From positions 62,369-107,355 of the forward strand of contig NZ_JAHREP010000018.1 in assembly GCF_019084545.1 (NCBI RefSeq): a stretch of 44,987 nucleotides of DNA, written 5' to 3'. Shown piece by piece: positions 9,068 through 19,096 of the stretch (position 1 is its first letter; the number at the start of each line of letters is the position of its first letter). The stretch is from Marinobacterium ramblicola. GTDB taxonomy: Bacteria > Pseudomonadota > Gammaproteobacteria > Pseudomonadales > Balneatricaceae. The notes below the pieces were generated by a model. That model saw nothing but the letters and a program-made list of their open reading frames with translations. It searched no databases and was not told where the DNA came from. Both the position numbers and the translations under genes were made by a program.

Positions 9068-10366
9068 ATGACCTTTCGACGCGTCCTCCACGCCAGCCTT
9101 ATCAGCGCCGCCCTGGCCACCCCGTTGACCCTGAGCAGTGCCGTGCAGGCCGCTAACCAAGCCCCCAGTGCAGACGCAATCGTACAGCATTACGCCGACC
9201 TGGCTCTCGCCGTCTACGGCGACTCGCTGAGCAGCGCCAACACCCTGCACGAGGCGGTCAAGGCGCTGATCGAGACACCGTCGGAAGCGACACTGCAGCG
9301 TGCCCGCGAAACCTGGATCGCCGCCCGCGTACCCTACCAGCAGTCGGAGGCGTTCCGCTTCGGCAACAGCGTCGTCGATGACTGGGAGGGACGCGTCAAT
9401 GCCTGGCCACTGGACGAGGGCCTGATCGACTATGTCGACACGGACAGCTACGGCTCCGAGTCCTACGAGAATCCGTTCTACACCGCCAATATCATCGCCA
9501 ACCCTTCGCTGACCATCAGCGGACAGACTGTCGATGCCAGTACCATTACGCCAGAACTGATCCAGCAGCTGCATGAGATCGACGGCGTCGAGGCCAACGT
9601 GGCCAGTGGCTATCACGCCATCGAATTCCTGCTCTGGGGTCAGGATCTGCACGGTACCGAACCGGGCGCCGGTGAGCGCCCCTATACCGACTTCGATACC
9701 AGCAACTGCACCGGCGGCAACTGTGAGCGCCGCGCCCAGTATCTGGAGAGCGCAACCCGGCTGCTGATCGCCGATCTTGAAGAGATGGTCGCCAACTGGC
9801 AGCAGGGGGGTGCCGCTCGCGCCGAACTGGAGGCCAAAAGCAGTTCCGAGGGCCTGGCCAGCATCACCACCGGTATGGGCAGTCTGGCCTACGGCGAGCT
9901 GGGCGGCGAACGCACCAAGCTCGGCCTGATGCTGCACGACCCGGAAGAGGAGCATGATTGCTTCTCCGACAACACCCACAACTCCCACTACTACGACGCC
10001 AAGGGGATTCAGAACGTCTACCTGGGGCGGTACACCCGTATCGACGGCAGCCAGATGCAAGGCCCCTCACTGTCCGCCCTGGTTGCGGCCACCGACGCCG
10101 ACCTGGACAAAAAGATGCGGGCACAACTGGATGCCACCCAGGCGGCCGGTAAGGCGATGGTGGATTCCGCCAACCAGGGCGCACCGTTTGACGTGATGAT
10201 CGCGCCGGGCAACAGTGAGGGTGGAAAGCTGGTGCAGAACTTCGTCGATTCCTTGGTGGCACAGACCGGTGTGACCGAAGAGATCATCGCCAAGCTGGGG
10301 CTGGACGGCGTCGCCATCGAGGGTTCCGACAGCCTGGATAACCCGTCGGCCGTCGGCGCCAAGTAA
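9068..10366 (+). CDS. Imelysin-family periplasmic protein (IrpA/ICMP-like, M75)
   Basis: A 432-aa secreted protein. The signal peptide ends near residue 29 (SSAVQA-ANQ). It contains the imelysin signature GxHxxE as GYHAIEFLLWG (about residues 180-190), which contributes to a putative metal site. Imelysins are helical, iron-regulated envelope proteins; IrpA of cyanobacteria is the named example. Annotated peptidase activity is doubtful and an iron-binding role is more likely. AAGGAG lies eight bases before the ATG and a Fur box lies 51 bp upstream. It is the first gene of a tight operon with a di-heme oxidoreductase, a second imelysin and a DUF1513 protein. Confidence 0.88.
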   Translation: MTFRRVLHASLISAALATPLTLSSAVQAANQAPSADAIVQHYADLALAVYGDSLSSANTLHEAVKALIETPSEATLQRARETWIAARVPYQQSEAFRFGNSVVDDWEGRVNAWPLDEGLIDYVDTDSYGSESYENPFYTANIIANPSLTISGQTVDASTITPELIQQLHEIDGVEANVASGYHAIEFLLWGQDLHGTEPGAGERPYTDFDTSNCTGGNCERRAQYLESATRLLIADLEEMVANWQQGGAARAELEAKSSSEGLASITTGMGSLAYGELGGERTKLGLMLHDPEEEHDCFSDNTHNSHYYDAKGIQNVYLGRYTRIDGSQMQGPSLSALVAATDADLDKKMRAQLDATQAAGKAMVDSANQGAPFDVMIAPGNSEGGKLVQNFVDSLVAQTGVTEEIIAKLGLDGVAIEGSDSLDNPSAVGAK

Positions 10367-10370
10367 ACCG

Positions 10371-11834
10371 ATGGCGTTTGCTGTAGCCGTTAAACGCCGT
10401 GACATTCCCGCCTGCCTGCTTGCCCTGACACTCGGTGCGAGCCAGGTGGGCACGGCACTCGCCGAAAGCACCCCAGCGGTTGCGGCGGGAGGCGATACCA
10501 CCTTCCGGGGCCCCCTGCCAAGCCCAGCTGGCCGCCACCCCTTCTCCCAGCCCGCGGCGAACCTGGACCTGCAGACACGCATGTCGTTCGTGCTCGGCGA
10601 AGCGATCTTCAACAAGATCTGGGTGCCCTCACCCTCGTCCACCACCGCCAGCGATGGCCTCGGCCCACTGCACAACGCTCGCGCCTGCAGCCAGTGCCAT
10701 GTCAATGACGGCCGCGGTAACCCGATCACCGGGATCGACGAAAACAAGCTGTCGTCGCTGCTCAGGCTCAGCGTGCCGCTGAACAATGCCGAGCGTCAGG
10801 CGGAGGCCCGTACCGCAGGTCTGGCCGGCGACCCGGTTTACGGCACCCAGTTGCAGCCCTTTGCCATCGCCGGGGTACCGGCCGAAGGCCGGGTTGAGAT
10901 CGACTACTCCTACCACCGGGTAGCGCTTGCCGGCAACGAGTCCGTTGAGCTTAGAACCCCCGTGGTCCGGGTTATCCAGACCGGTTACGGCGATTTCGAT
11001 CCGGCGTTGCGAACCTCCTTTCGTATCGCACCGCCGATGATCGGCCTGGGTCTGCTGGAACGGATCCCGGAACAGGATCTCGAGGCATTGGCGGACCCGG
11101 ACGATGCCAACGGCGACGGTATTTCGGGCCGTATCAACCGGGTCTACGACCGGGTTAGCGGTACCATGCGGCCTGGACGCTTCGGCTGGAAAGCGGGGCA
11201 GCCGACGCTGGCCCAGCAAAACGCCAGCGCTCTGACCAACGATATCGGCATCGGTAACCCGATCCACCCCGCGGCCAGCGGTAACTGTACCGCCCGCCAG
11301 ACGGCCTGCCTGGCGCTGCCCAACGGCAATACCGAGCAGCAGGGCGGCCTGGAGGCATCAGCGGAGATGATGGCGATGTTGACCTTCTACACCGCCCACC
11401 TTGCCGTACCGGCCGCCCGCGAGCAGAGCCGGCCGGAGGTTGTCCGCGGTCGCCGGCTGTTTCACGACAACGGCTGCGCCGCATGCCATACCCCGACTCA
11501 GCGTACCGCTGACTCGCCACAATGGCCGGCGCTTGCGCATCAGCGGTTCCAGCCCTATACCGACCTGTTGCTGCACGACATGGGCCCGGGACTGGCCGAT
11601 CGGCATAGCGAATTCGATGCAGCTGGCAGCGAATGGCGCACGGCACCACTGTGGGGGTTGGGATTGACACAATCGGTAAGCAACAATGGTTATTACCTCC
11701 ATGACGGACGGGCACGCACACTGCTGGAAGCAATTCTCTGGCACGGCGGCGAAGCCGAACCGGCACGGAGCAAGGTGATCAATATGAGCAAAAAGGATCG
11801 AAGCGCACTGATCCGGTTTCTGGAGTCACTATGA
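10371..11834 (+). CDS. Di-heme oxidoreductase family protein (DHOR / thiol oxidoreductase-like)
   Basis: A 487-aa periplasmic c-type cytochrome. A signal peptide (ACLLALTLGASQVGTALA) is followed by two heme-attachment motifs, CSQCH (Cys106) and CAACH (Cys369). The spacing and the sequences around them (GPLHNARACSQCH; RGRRLFHDNGCAACHTP) fit the di-heme oxidoreductase family, related to bacterial cytochrome c peroxidases. The substrate is not established. It starts 4 bp after the first imelysin and overlaps the second by 4 bp (ATGA). The context suggests electron transfer linked to iron acquisition, perhaps changing the iron redox state; that is inference. Confidence 0.87.
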   Translation: MAFAVAVKRRDIPACLLALTLGASQVGTALAESTPAVAAGGDTTFRGPLPSPAGRHPFSQPAANLDLQTRMSFVLGEAIFNKIWVPSPSSTTASDGLGPLHNARACSQCHVNDGRGNPITGIDENKLSSLLRLSVPLNNAERQAEARTAGLAGDPVYGTQLQPFAIAGVPAEGRVEIDYSYHRVALAGNESVELRTPVVRVIQTGYGDFDPALRTSFRIAPPMIGLGLLERIPEQDLEALADPDDANGDGISGRINRVYDRVSGTMRPGRFGWKAGQPTLAQQNASALTNDIGIGNPIHPAASGNCTARQTACLALPNGNTEQQGGLEASAEMMAMLTFYTAHLAVPAAREQSRPEVVRGRRLFHDNGCAACHTPTQRTADSPQWPALAHQRFQPYTDLLLHDMGPGLADRHSEFDAAGSEWRTAPLWGLGLTQSVSNNGYYLHDGRARTLLEAILWHGGEAEPARSKVINMSKKDRSALIRFLESL

Positions 11835-12943
11835 AGCGCAGAATCAACACCAGTCTGCTGCCCACGCTGGTGGGTGCCAGCGCCCTGTTTCTGCTGGCAG
11901 GATTGCTCCATGGCAATCATGCGGCTGCACAGTCGGTCAATTGGCAGGCCTATAACGAAGAGACGCTGCATGAGGATATCCTGCCCGCCTACGCACACTT
12001 TGCGTCTGCCGCCGAGGGTTTGGCCAAGGCCAGCAACGCCCTGTGCAATACGACGGACAGTGCCAATCTGGCATCGACCCGGCAAGCCTATCGGGATACG
12101 TTGACTGCCTGGCAGGGCGTCTCCCACCTTCAGTTCGGCCCGGTAACCTACCTGATGCGTAACTACAGCATCCAGTTCTGGCCGGACCGCAAAAGCATCG
12201 GCCGTAAGCAGCTGCAATCGGCACTGGCGCTGCCCGCGGATTCGGTCTTCGATGCGGAGTTTTTCCACCAGGCCAGCGTATCGATCAAGGGGTTGCCGGC
12301 GCTGGAACAGCTGTTGTTCCGAACCGATGCCCTGGAGCAGCTACAAGGCATCGGTGTCGACTGCCGCCTGACCCAGGCGATTGCGGGCAACCTCTCGACC
12401 ATGGCCGACGGCATCTACCAGGACTGGAAGCGGGAGGGTGAAACCCTGCTGCGCGGCAGCGATATCGCTGCGGAAGATGACGTGCAAGCCAGCACCGTCC
12501 CGGCATTCAGCATCGATCTGATGAAATCCCTGGTGGAGCCGATCGAGCTGATTCGTGATACCAAGCTACTTGCCGTACTGGGCAAGGGTGCTGACAGCAC
12601 TTATCCACACCGCGCGGAAAGCTGGATGAGTGAGCATTCACTTGCCAACATTCGCACCAACCTGGATGCGGCCCAGGCGCTGTACAAGGGCAGCAACGCC
12701 GGCCTGGAGCAACTGTTGCGTCAACGCGGCGAGGAGGAGCGGGCCAAGGCGATCGAGCAGCAGTTCCTACTGCTGGATGAACAGCTGCAACCGCTGGGGG
12801 ACTCGTTAACCGGTGCGCTCGACGCGCACTACGCCGAGCTGGTCACGATCGCCGATTCGCTCAAGGTTCTAGACCACCTGCTCGGCATGGCGATGAAAAC
12901 ACTGGGTATACAGCTGGGGTTCAACAGCCGTGATGGAGATTAA
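11831..12943 (+). CDS. Second imelysin-family periplasmic protein
   Basis: A 370-aa imelysin-like protein with an N-terminal hydrophobic signal (LVGASALFLLAGLLHGNHAAA). The equivalent of GxHxxE reads GLPALEQLLF (about residues 155-164): the glycine and glutamate remain but the histidine is replaced by proline. This variant defines a second type of imelysin that commonly accompanies the canonical one in such operons, suggesting a partner or divergent role rather than decay. Start and stop overlap the neighbouring genes (ATGA with the di-heme protein, about 10 bp with the DUF1513 gene), which indicates translational coupling. Confidence 0.86.
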   Translation: MKRRINTSLLPTLVGASALFLLAGLLHGNHAAAQSVNWQAYNEETLHEDILPAYAHFASAAEGLAKASNALCNTTDSANLASTRQAYRDTLTAWQGVSHLQFGPVTYLMRNYSIQFWPDRKSIGRKQLQSALALPADSVFDAEFFHQASVSIKGLPALEQLLFRTDALEQLQGIGVDCRLTQAIAGNLSTMADGIYQDWKREGETLLRGSDIAAEDDVQASTVPAFSIDLMKSLVEPIELIRDTKLLAVLGKGADSTYPHRAESWMSEHSLANIRTNLDAAQALYKGSNAGLEQLLRQRGEEERAKAIEQQFLLLDEQLQPLGDSLTGALDAHYAELVTIADSLKVLDHLLGMAMKTLGIQLGFNSRDGD

Positions 12944-14042
12944 CCGCCGCCGTCTGCTGCAGTTACTGGGGGGCGCCCAGCTGCTGGCAGCGCTGCCCGT
13001 CATTGCCGGGCAGGAGCCTGTTCTGATCGCCAGTGCCGCCGACACCGGCGATGGCGGTCATCTGCTGATCGTCATGGACGAGCTGGGAAGCGAGCGGCTC
13101 CGGCATACGCTTCCAGACCGTGCGCATCATGTTGCCGCCCACCCATCCAGGCCCTGGGTCGCCGCTGTTGCCAGGCGCCCTGGCCACTACATCGACCTGG
13201 TCGACTATAGCAGAGGTTGGCTGCTGCACCGTATAGAGCCCCAGCCGGGGCGCCATTTTTATGGCCACGCCATCTTCACTGCGGATGGGCAAGGGCTCTG
13301 GGCCACGGAGATGGATGTGGCCAGCGGCGAGGGCAGGCTAACCCTGCGCGACCTCGCGCGGCCGCAGCAGCCGGTGCGCGATTTCAGCAGCGGCGGCATC
13401 GGACCGCACGAACTCCTGCTCTCGCCCGATGGTGCGTTAGTGGTTGCTAACGGCGGAATACTTACCGATGGGCGTGACAAGCTCAACATCGACAGCATGC
13501 GCCCCTCCCTGGCCTATCTCGAGCCGTCCTCGGGCAGGATCCTGGAGCAGCGTTTCCTGGCCGATCGGGACCACCAGCTCAGCATCCGCCATATCGATAT
13601 CAATGCGCGCAACGAGGTGATCATTGCACTGCAGTACCAGGGGGATAGGGCAGACGATAAGCCGCTGGTCGCGCTGCACCGCCGGGGCAGTGAGATACGG
13701 TTGATGAAGGCGCCGGCGGAGATCAATCGGCAGATGGCCCAGTACTGTGGCAGTGCTCGCTTCGACAGCAGTGGCCGCATCGCGGCGGTGAGTGCTCCGC
13801 GCGGCAACCTGGTCACCTTCTGGGATGTGGATAACAACCGCTACCTGACCAGCCTGAAGACAGCGGATGGTTGCGGTCTGGCCGCCACCGAGGAGCCCGA
13901 GGTGTTCATCGCCAGCAGCGGGCGCGGCCACTGCTATACCCTCTACCCGCGCGAGGATTACCGTGAGCCCCTGCGACTGCCGCCACAGCTAAGCAGCCTG
14001 GCTTGGGACAACCATATGGCGCTGTTCCGGGCCGTCGGGTAA
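12933..14042 (+). CDS. DUF1513 family protein, Tat-type signal, beta-propeller-like
   Basis: About 369 aa. The N-terminus NRRRLLQLLGGAQLLAALPVIA has a twin arginine followed by a hydrophobic stretch, so export by the Tat pathway is likely. The body has spaced GH/HP...VAA/VVAN segments resembling WD/YVTN-type propeller blades (for example AHPSRPWVAAVARRPG and GPHELLLSPDGALVVANGG). DUF1513 proteins have no assigned activity but recur with imelysins. I used the ATG at 12933; a GTG one codon earlier is possible, and both overlap the second imelysin. It ends the Fur-controlled operon. Confidence 0.84.
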   Translation: MEINRRRLLQLLGGAQLLAALPVIAGQEPVLIASAADTGDGGHLLIVMDELGSERLRHTLPDRAHHVAAHPSRPWVAAVARRPGHYIDLVDYSRGWLLHRIEPQPGRHFYGHAIFTADGQGLWATEMDVASGEGRLTLRDLARPQQPVRDFSSGGIGPHELLLSPDGALVVANGGILTDGRDKLNIDSMRPSLAYLEPSSGRILEQRFLADRDHQLSIRHIDINARNEVIIALQYQGDRADDKPLVALHRRGSEIRLMKAPAEINRQMAQYCGSARFDSSGRIAAVSAPRGNLVTFWDVDNNRYLTSLKTADGCGLAATEEPEVFIASSGRGHCYTLYPREDYREPLRLPPQLSSLAWDNHMALFRAVG

Positions 14043-14087
14043 CAGCATTGGTTACTTGTCGCCGGTAGGAGCTCCCGAGGGACGATG

Positions 14088-14175
14088 CAGTCTCTTGCGA
14101 CTGACCCCCTGCGACATGGATGTCGCAGTGGAGCCCCCACGGAAGGGTTCACGGCGTGTCAGACGCAAGAGACTG
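14088..14175. repeat. REP-like nested inverted repeat
   Basis: A perfect 12-bp inverted repeat (CAGTCTCTTGCG at 14088-14099, CGCAAGAGACTG at 14164-14175) encloses a perfect 9-bp hairpin, CTGCGACAT-GG-ATGTCGCAG (14109-14128). It fills the 156-bp gap between convergent genes (DUF1513 + and Lon-like -). The shape and the CATGGATG core resemble repetitive extragenic palindromes of gammaproteobacteria. It could also stop transcription from both sides. Confidence 0.65.
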
Positions 14176-14198
14176 TATCGGCCCGTATCCCACCAACC

Positions 14199-16568
14199 TT
14201 ACGCCTTCGCCTTGGCGATCTCGCGCAGACGTTTAACGATCTGCGCACCGATGCTGCGCTGGGTAAACTGGCCATCCTCCTTCAGTCGCCCGGCCGGCTT
14301 GCCGGTCAGAATCTCCAGGCACTGATCCACGGTCGACACGGCATGGACGTGGAACAAACCGTCCCTGACCGCATCCACCACCTCACGCTTGAGCATCAGG
14401 TTGCGCACGTTGGCCTGGGGGATGATCACCCCCTGGTTACCGGTCAGCCCCCGGGTCCTGCACAGGCGGAAGAAGCCTTCGATCTTCTCGTTGACGCCAC
14501 CGATCGCCTGCACCTCGCCATACTGGTTGATCGAGCCGGTCAGCGCATACTGCTGACGGATCGGGATATGGGTCAGCGCCGAGATCAGCGTGCAGATCTC
14601 GGCCAGGGAAGCACTGTCGCCATCGACGTAGCCGTAGGACTGCTCCAACGCGATGCTGGCCGAGAGTGTCAGCGGGAAGTCGCGGGCATACTTGTGGCCA
14701 AGATAACCGGACAGGATCAACACCCCCTTGGAGTGGATCGGCTGTCCCAGCGTCACCTCACGCTCGATATCGACGATACCGCGACTGCCGGGGTGAACCG
14801 TCGCGGTGATACGGGCCGGCGTACCAAAGGAGACATCGCCGACCTGCAGCACGGTCAGACCGTTGGACTTGCCGATCGCCTCACCTTCGGTATCGATCAA
14901 CACGGTTTCGTTGAGGATGCCGTCCAGTATCTTCTGAGCCAGCCGTCCGGTGCGCCGCTCCTTGGCCGCCAGCGCCTGCTCCACATGGATGGCGTTGATC
15001 TGCTCGTCCCCGCTTTCACGACGACGATAGTCGGCCTCACAGAGCAGGTCGACCAGCTCGCCGATATGCGCCGACAGCAGCTCCTGGTCCTCCGCCAGGC
15101 GGGAGCTGTGCTCCACCAGCCTTGCGACCCCCTCGCGGGTCAACGAGGCCAGGTGCTCTTCACTGGAGAGGGTTTTCATCAATCGCGCATACTGGCGGAT
15201 CGAGTGCGGTGTACGGCTGACATCCTCGTCGAAATCGACCACGACGCGGAACATCTTTTCGAAGTCATGATCCAGCTCCTGCAGCAGGTAGTAGGTGTCG
15301 CGTCCGCCGATCAGCACGATCTTGACGGTCAACGGTACCGGCTCCGGATTCAGGGTGATGGTGGTAACGCCGGTAAACTCGCTGACCGGGTTTTCGATGC
15401 GGATCTCGTGCGCCTTCAAAGCACGCTTAAGCGCACCGTACACGAACGGCTGCTCCAGCAGTTTCTCCGCCTCCAGCACCAGGTAACCGCCGTTGGCACG
15501 ATGCAGGGCGCCGGGGCGGATCAGCTGGTAGTTGGTGACCATGGCGCCCATCTCGCTGGTGTACTCGATGCGGCCGAACAGGTTGTCGTAGCTCGGGTGA
15601 GCCTCGAACACCACCGGCGCGCCCTTGGTCTTCTCGTTATCCACCAGCAGGTTGATACCGTAGTTATCCTCCAGCCAGGCGCGGCGGCCCGCATCGGTCT
15701 TCACCTCGATGGTGCCGTCGCCGACCAGTTCGGCTCCGTGCTTGATCAGATCACGCTCCACATGATCCAGGTGGGCCGGGACGCCGGGCAGATTGGTATA
15801 GCTGTCCTTCAACGCCTGGATCGGCGCGGATACCGCCTGGCGCGCCGTATCCCGCTCCAGCTCGCGCATCTGTTCGGCAGCCTCGCGACGCCATTTAGGC
15901 AGTTCGGTCAGGTTGTCGTTGAGCAGATCCTCCAGCTCGGCGATGTTACGCTGAAACGCCTCGCGCTCCTCCTCGGGCAGCGCGGAAAACTGCGCCTCAT
16001 CCATCGCCTGGCCATTGGCCACCGGTGTAAAGCCGATCTGACCCGCCTCGCGATAGACCGCAATGCTGTACTCGCGGCCACGCTTCTCGATCTCCTCCAC
16101 CGCGCTGTCGTAGCGGCGGTTGAAATCGCGTTCGATACGCCCTTTAAGGCGCTGGTAGCCGGGGCTTTCGAACGCGGCCGGAAGTTCGCTGAGAATGGTA
16201 TCGAACAGTTTGCCCAGGTCGCGGCGGAAACGCGCGGCCTTGCCGGCGGGCAGCTTCAGCGAAACCGGGTAGCGGTTGTCCTTGAGATTGTTCAGATAGC
16301 ACCAGTCATGGGGCTTATGCTGCTTCTTGGCAACGCTTTTCAGATTCACCGTGGCAAAAGAGAAGCGCCCGGTATGCGGGTTGCCCATGACGAACAGGTT
16401 ATAGCCGGGGCGCTGCATGCCGATGCCGAACTCCATCGCCTCGATCGCACGTTCCTGGCCGAAGAAGCCGGTGAAGTTCTCCAGGGTTTCGGTGGTGCGG
16501 AAGGGCAGCAGATCGGTATCGCAGGTGCGATAGAGAGCCTCGGGCGGTAACGGAGCGTGCTTTTCCAT
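14199..16568 (-). CDS. Lon-family ATP-dependent protease (AsrA/YcbZ-like)
   Basis: A 789-aa AAA+ protease without the long N-terminal domain of classical Lon. The C-terminal proteolytic domain has the Ser652 nucleophile in GDSAS and Lys695 in GGVNEKIEGFF, the Lon Ser-Lys dyad. The ATPase part has a Walker A-like GNPHTGRFS (about residues 62-70) with Arg where Lys is usual and His for a conserved Gly, and a Walker B-like GGYLVLEAEKLL. It belongs to the branch that includes the stress-related AsrA of Pseudomonas. It is transcribed alone, converging on the imelysin operon. Native substrates are unknown. Confidence 0.88.
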   Translation of the reverse strand: MEKHAPLPPEALYRTCDTDLLPFRTTETLENFTGFFGQERAIEAMEFGIGMQRPGYNLFVMGNPHTGRFSFATVNLKSVAKKQHKPHDWCYLNNLKDNRYPVSLKLPAGKAARFRRDLGKLFDTILSELPAAFESPGYQRLKGRIERDFNRRYDSAVEEIEKRGREYSIAVYREAGQIGFTPVANGQAMDEAQFSALPEEEREAFQRNIAELEDLLNDNLTELPKWRREAAEQMRELERDTARQAVSAPIQALKDSYTNLPGVPAHLDHVERDLIKHGAELVGDGTIEVKTDAGRRAWLEDNYGINLLVDNEKTKGAPVVFEAHPSYDNLFGRIEYTSEMGAMVTNYQLIRPGALHRANGGYLVLEAEKLLEQPFVYGALKRALKAHEIRIENPVSEFTGVTTITLNPEPVPLTVKIVLIGGRDTYYLLQELDHDFEKMFRVVVDFDEDVSRTPHSIRQYARLMKTLSSEEHLASLTREGVARLVEHSSRLAEDQELLSAHIGELVDLLCEADYRRRESGDEQINAIHVEQALAAKERRTGRLAQKILDGILNETVLIDTEGEAIGKSNGLTVLQVGDVSFGTPARITATVHPGSRGIVDIEREVTLGQPIHSKGVLILSGYLGHKYARDFPLTLSASIALEQSYGYVDGDSASLAEICTLISALTHIPIRQQYALTGSINQYGEVQAIGGVNEKIEGFFRLCRTRGLTGNQGVIIPQANVRNLMLKREVVDAVRDGLFHVHAVSTVDQCLEILTGKPAGRLKEDGQFTQRSIGAQIVKRLREIAKAKA

Positions 16569-16664
16569 AGGGCGACCCTAAAGCAGAGAGTTTCACCCCG
16601 TTATACCGCCCAACGCTTTGATTATGCAAGGGAAGGTTGAACCGACGAAGTCGGGAGCCGGGTC

Positions 16665-17498
16665 TTAGCCATTGAGCTCCGTTCTTATCCGGGCAATCAG
16701 TTCCCGGGTTTGGGGCTTAATGCCACGCCAGATACGGAACGACTCCGCCGCCTGCTCGACCAGCATCCCCAGCCCATCGATCACCTTCGCCGCTCCAAGC
16801 CGGGCTGCCCACCGACAGAAGGGGGTCGGCTCCGCGCCGTACATCATGTCATAGCAGGCGGTGTTGGCGCCGATAACCCCATCGGGCAGCGGCGGCAACT
16901 CTCCCTGCAGACTGGCGGAGGTACCGTTAACGATGAGGTCGAAGGCGCGCGGCGCGATATCGTCGAAGCCGCAGGCGGACAGCTGTCCCAGATCGGCGAA
17001 CAGATCAACCAGCGCCTGTGCCTTTGCCGGTGTGCGGTTGGCGATGACGATCTCCGCGGCACCGGACTTCAGGAAAGGCTCAAGCACACCCCGCACCGCG
17101 CCACCGGCGCCGAGCATCAGCACCCGTGCGCCCTTGATCGCGATGCCATTGTTTTGTTGCAGGTCGCAGACCAGACCGACACCGTCGGTATTATCGCCAC
17201 ACAGGGTACCCGCCTCGTTGCGGTACAGGGTATTGACGGCACCGGCCCGCTCCGCTGCCGGCGAGCGCCAGCGCGCCAGGCGCCAGGCATTCTGCTTGAA
17301 CGGCACGGTGATATTCAGCCCCTTGCCGCCTTCGGCGAAGAACTGCTCGACCTGCTGCTCGAAAGCCCCCTCGTCCAGCTCGACAAGCTGTGCACTGTAC
17401 TCCACCGCTTCCCCGGTCTGCTCGGCGAAGGCAGTATGGATACGGGGTGACTTGCTGTGTTTGATCGGGTTGCCGAACACGGCGTAACGGTCTGCCAT
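16665..17498 (-). CDS. aroE: Shikimate dehydrogenase (NADP+)
   Basis: Reduces 3-dehydroshikimate to shikimate in aromatic amino acid biosynthesis. The product is 277 aa (E. coli 272). The substrate-binding N-terminus ([17 protein letters not shown]) and the catalytic Lys in [10 protein letters not shown] are clear. The NADP-binding loop [12 protein letters not shown] is followed by the NRT motif ANRTPAKA, typical of NADP preference. I chose the ATG at 17498 because AGGGGG lies just upstream; a longer in-frame start at 17528 would overlap hemF. It is the last gene of the minus-strand series starting at the LysM protein. Confidence 0.95.
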   Translation of the reverse strand: MADRYAVFGNPIKHSKSPRIHTAFAEQTGEAVEYSAQLVELDEGAFEQQVEQFFAEGGKGLNITVPFKQNAWRLARWRSPAAERAGAVNTLYRNEAGTLCGDNTDGVGLVCDLQQNNGIAIKGARVLMLGAGGAVRGVLEPFLKSGAAEIVIANRTPAKAQALVDLFADLGQLSACGFDDIAPRAFDLIVNGTSASLQGELPPLPDGVIGANTACYDMMYGAEPTPFCRWAARLGAAKVIDGLGMLVEQAAESFRIWRGIKPQTRELIARIRTELNG

Positions 17499-17512
17499 TT
17501 TTCCCCCTGCCA

Positions 17513-18448
<936 letters not shown>

Positions 18449-18452
18449 TCAC

Positions 18453-19010
18453 TTACGTTCTAACGACCGCATTGTCTAACAGGCTTCTGATAGTGGTGGG
18501 CTTTTCCAGGCCACCCAATGCACCATCCACGATAAAATCGACTTCAGCGCCGAAGTAAGCCCTTACTTTGGTTTTGCTTTTGGCTGGTGGCGCGCTGCTG
18601 ACATTTGCCGATGTAGAGACCAGGGGCGCACCAAACGCATCGCACAGTGCCTGCACCACGGGATGGGCACTGACCCTTAGCGCAACGGCAGAGTGGCGGC
18701 CCTTGATCCAGTGAGGTATCAGCTGCTTCGCATCGGGCACCAGCCAGGTGTTGGGCCCCGGCCAGGTCTCACTCAGCCGGGCGCGTTGTTCGGCCGACAG
18801 GGGAGAGAGCAGGGCGTCTATCTGCCGCTCGCTCGCCGCCGCCAGGATCAACCCTTTATGCTCCGGCCGCCGTTTGATCTCCAGTAAGCGTCGTACCGCC
18901 TCGGGATTAAACGGATCACAGCCCAACCCCCAAACCGCCTCGGTCGGGTAGGCGATGATCCCCCCGTTGCGCAGCACCCGGATAGCTTGACGCAGATGCC
19001 AGTCATTCAC
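18453..19010 (-). CDS. tsaC: L-threonylcarbamoyladenylate synthase (YrdC domain)
   Basis: Makes threonylcarbamoyl-AMP from threonine, bicarbonate and ATP, the first step of the universal t6A37 tRNA modification. The 185-aa single-domain form is TsaC rather than the longer Sua5. The YrdC core is visible in IAYPTEAVWGLGCDPFN (residues about 19-35), the KRRPEHKGLIL substrate-binding segment, and PLVSTSANVS near the C-terminal third. It lies downstream of dprA and upstream of hemF. Confidence 0.94.
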   Translation of the reverse strand: MNDWHLRQAIRVLRNGGIIAYPTEAVWGLGCDPFNPEAVRRLLEIKRRPEHKGLILAAASERQIDALLSPLSAEQRARLSETWPGPNTWLVPDAKQLIPHWIKGRHSAVALRVSAHPVVQALCDAFGAPLVSTSANVSSAPPAKSKTKVRAYFGAEVDFIVDGALGGLEKPTTIRSLLDNAVVRT

Positions 19011-19096
19011 GTTTTATCGCCCCATCGCAATCGAAAAAGGGCAAACTAACGGCTTGCAGGACGCTTTGCAACTGGCAGAGAGGGCCAGAGGGGGTT

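Noticed and set aside
12601-12609. DnaA box TTATCCACA
   Set aside because: A single consensus copy inside the second imelysin gene, without clustering or an AT-rich unwinding region; oriC is not in this window.
14085-16550. 821-codon plus-strand open frame opposite the Lon-like gene
   Set aside because: Low-complexity translation rich in Gln, Asp, Arg and His without motifs; it is the antisense shadow of the GC-rich Lon-like gene, which carries an intact protease dyad. The long open frames at 32834-34591, 35159-36322 and 36304-37962 are rejected for the same reason.
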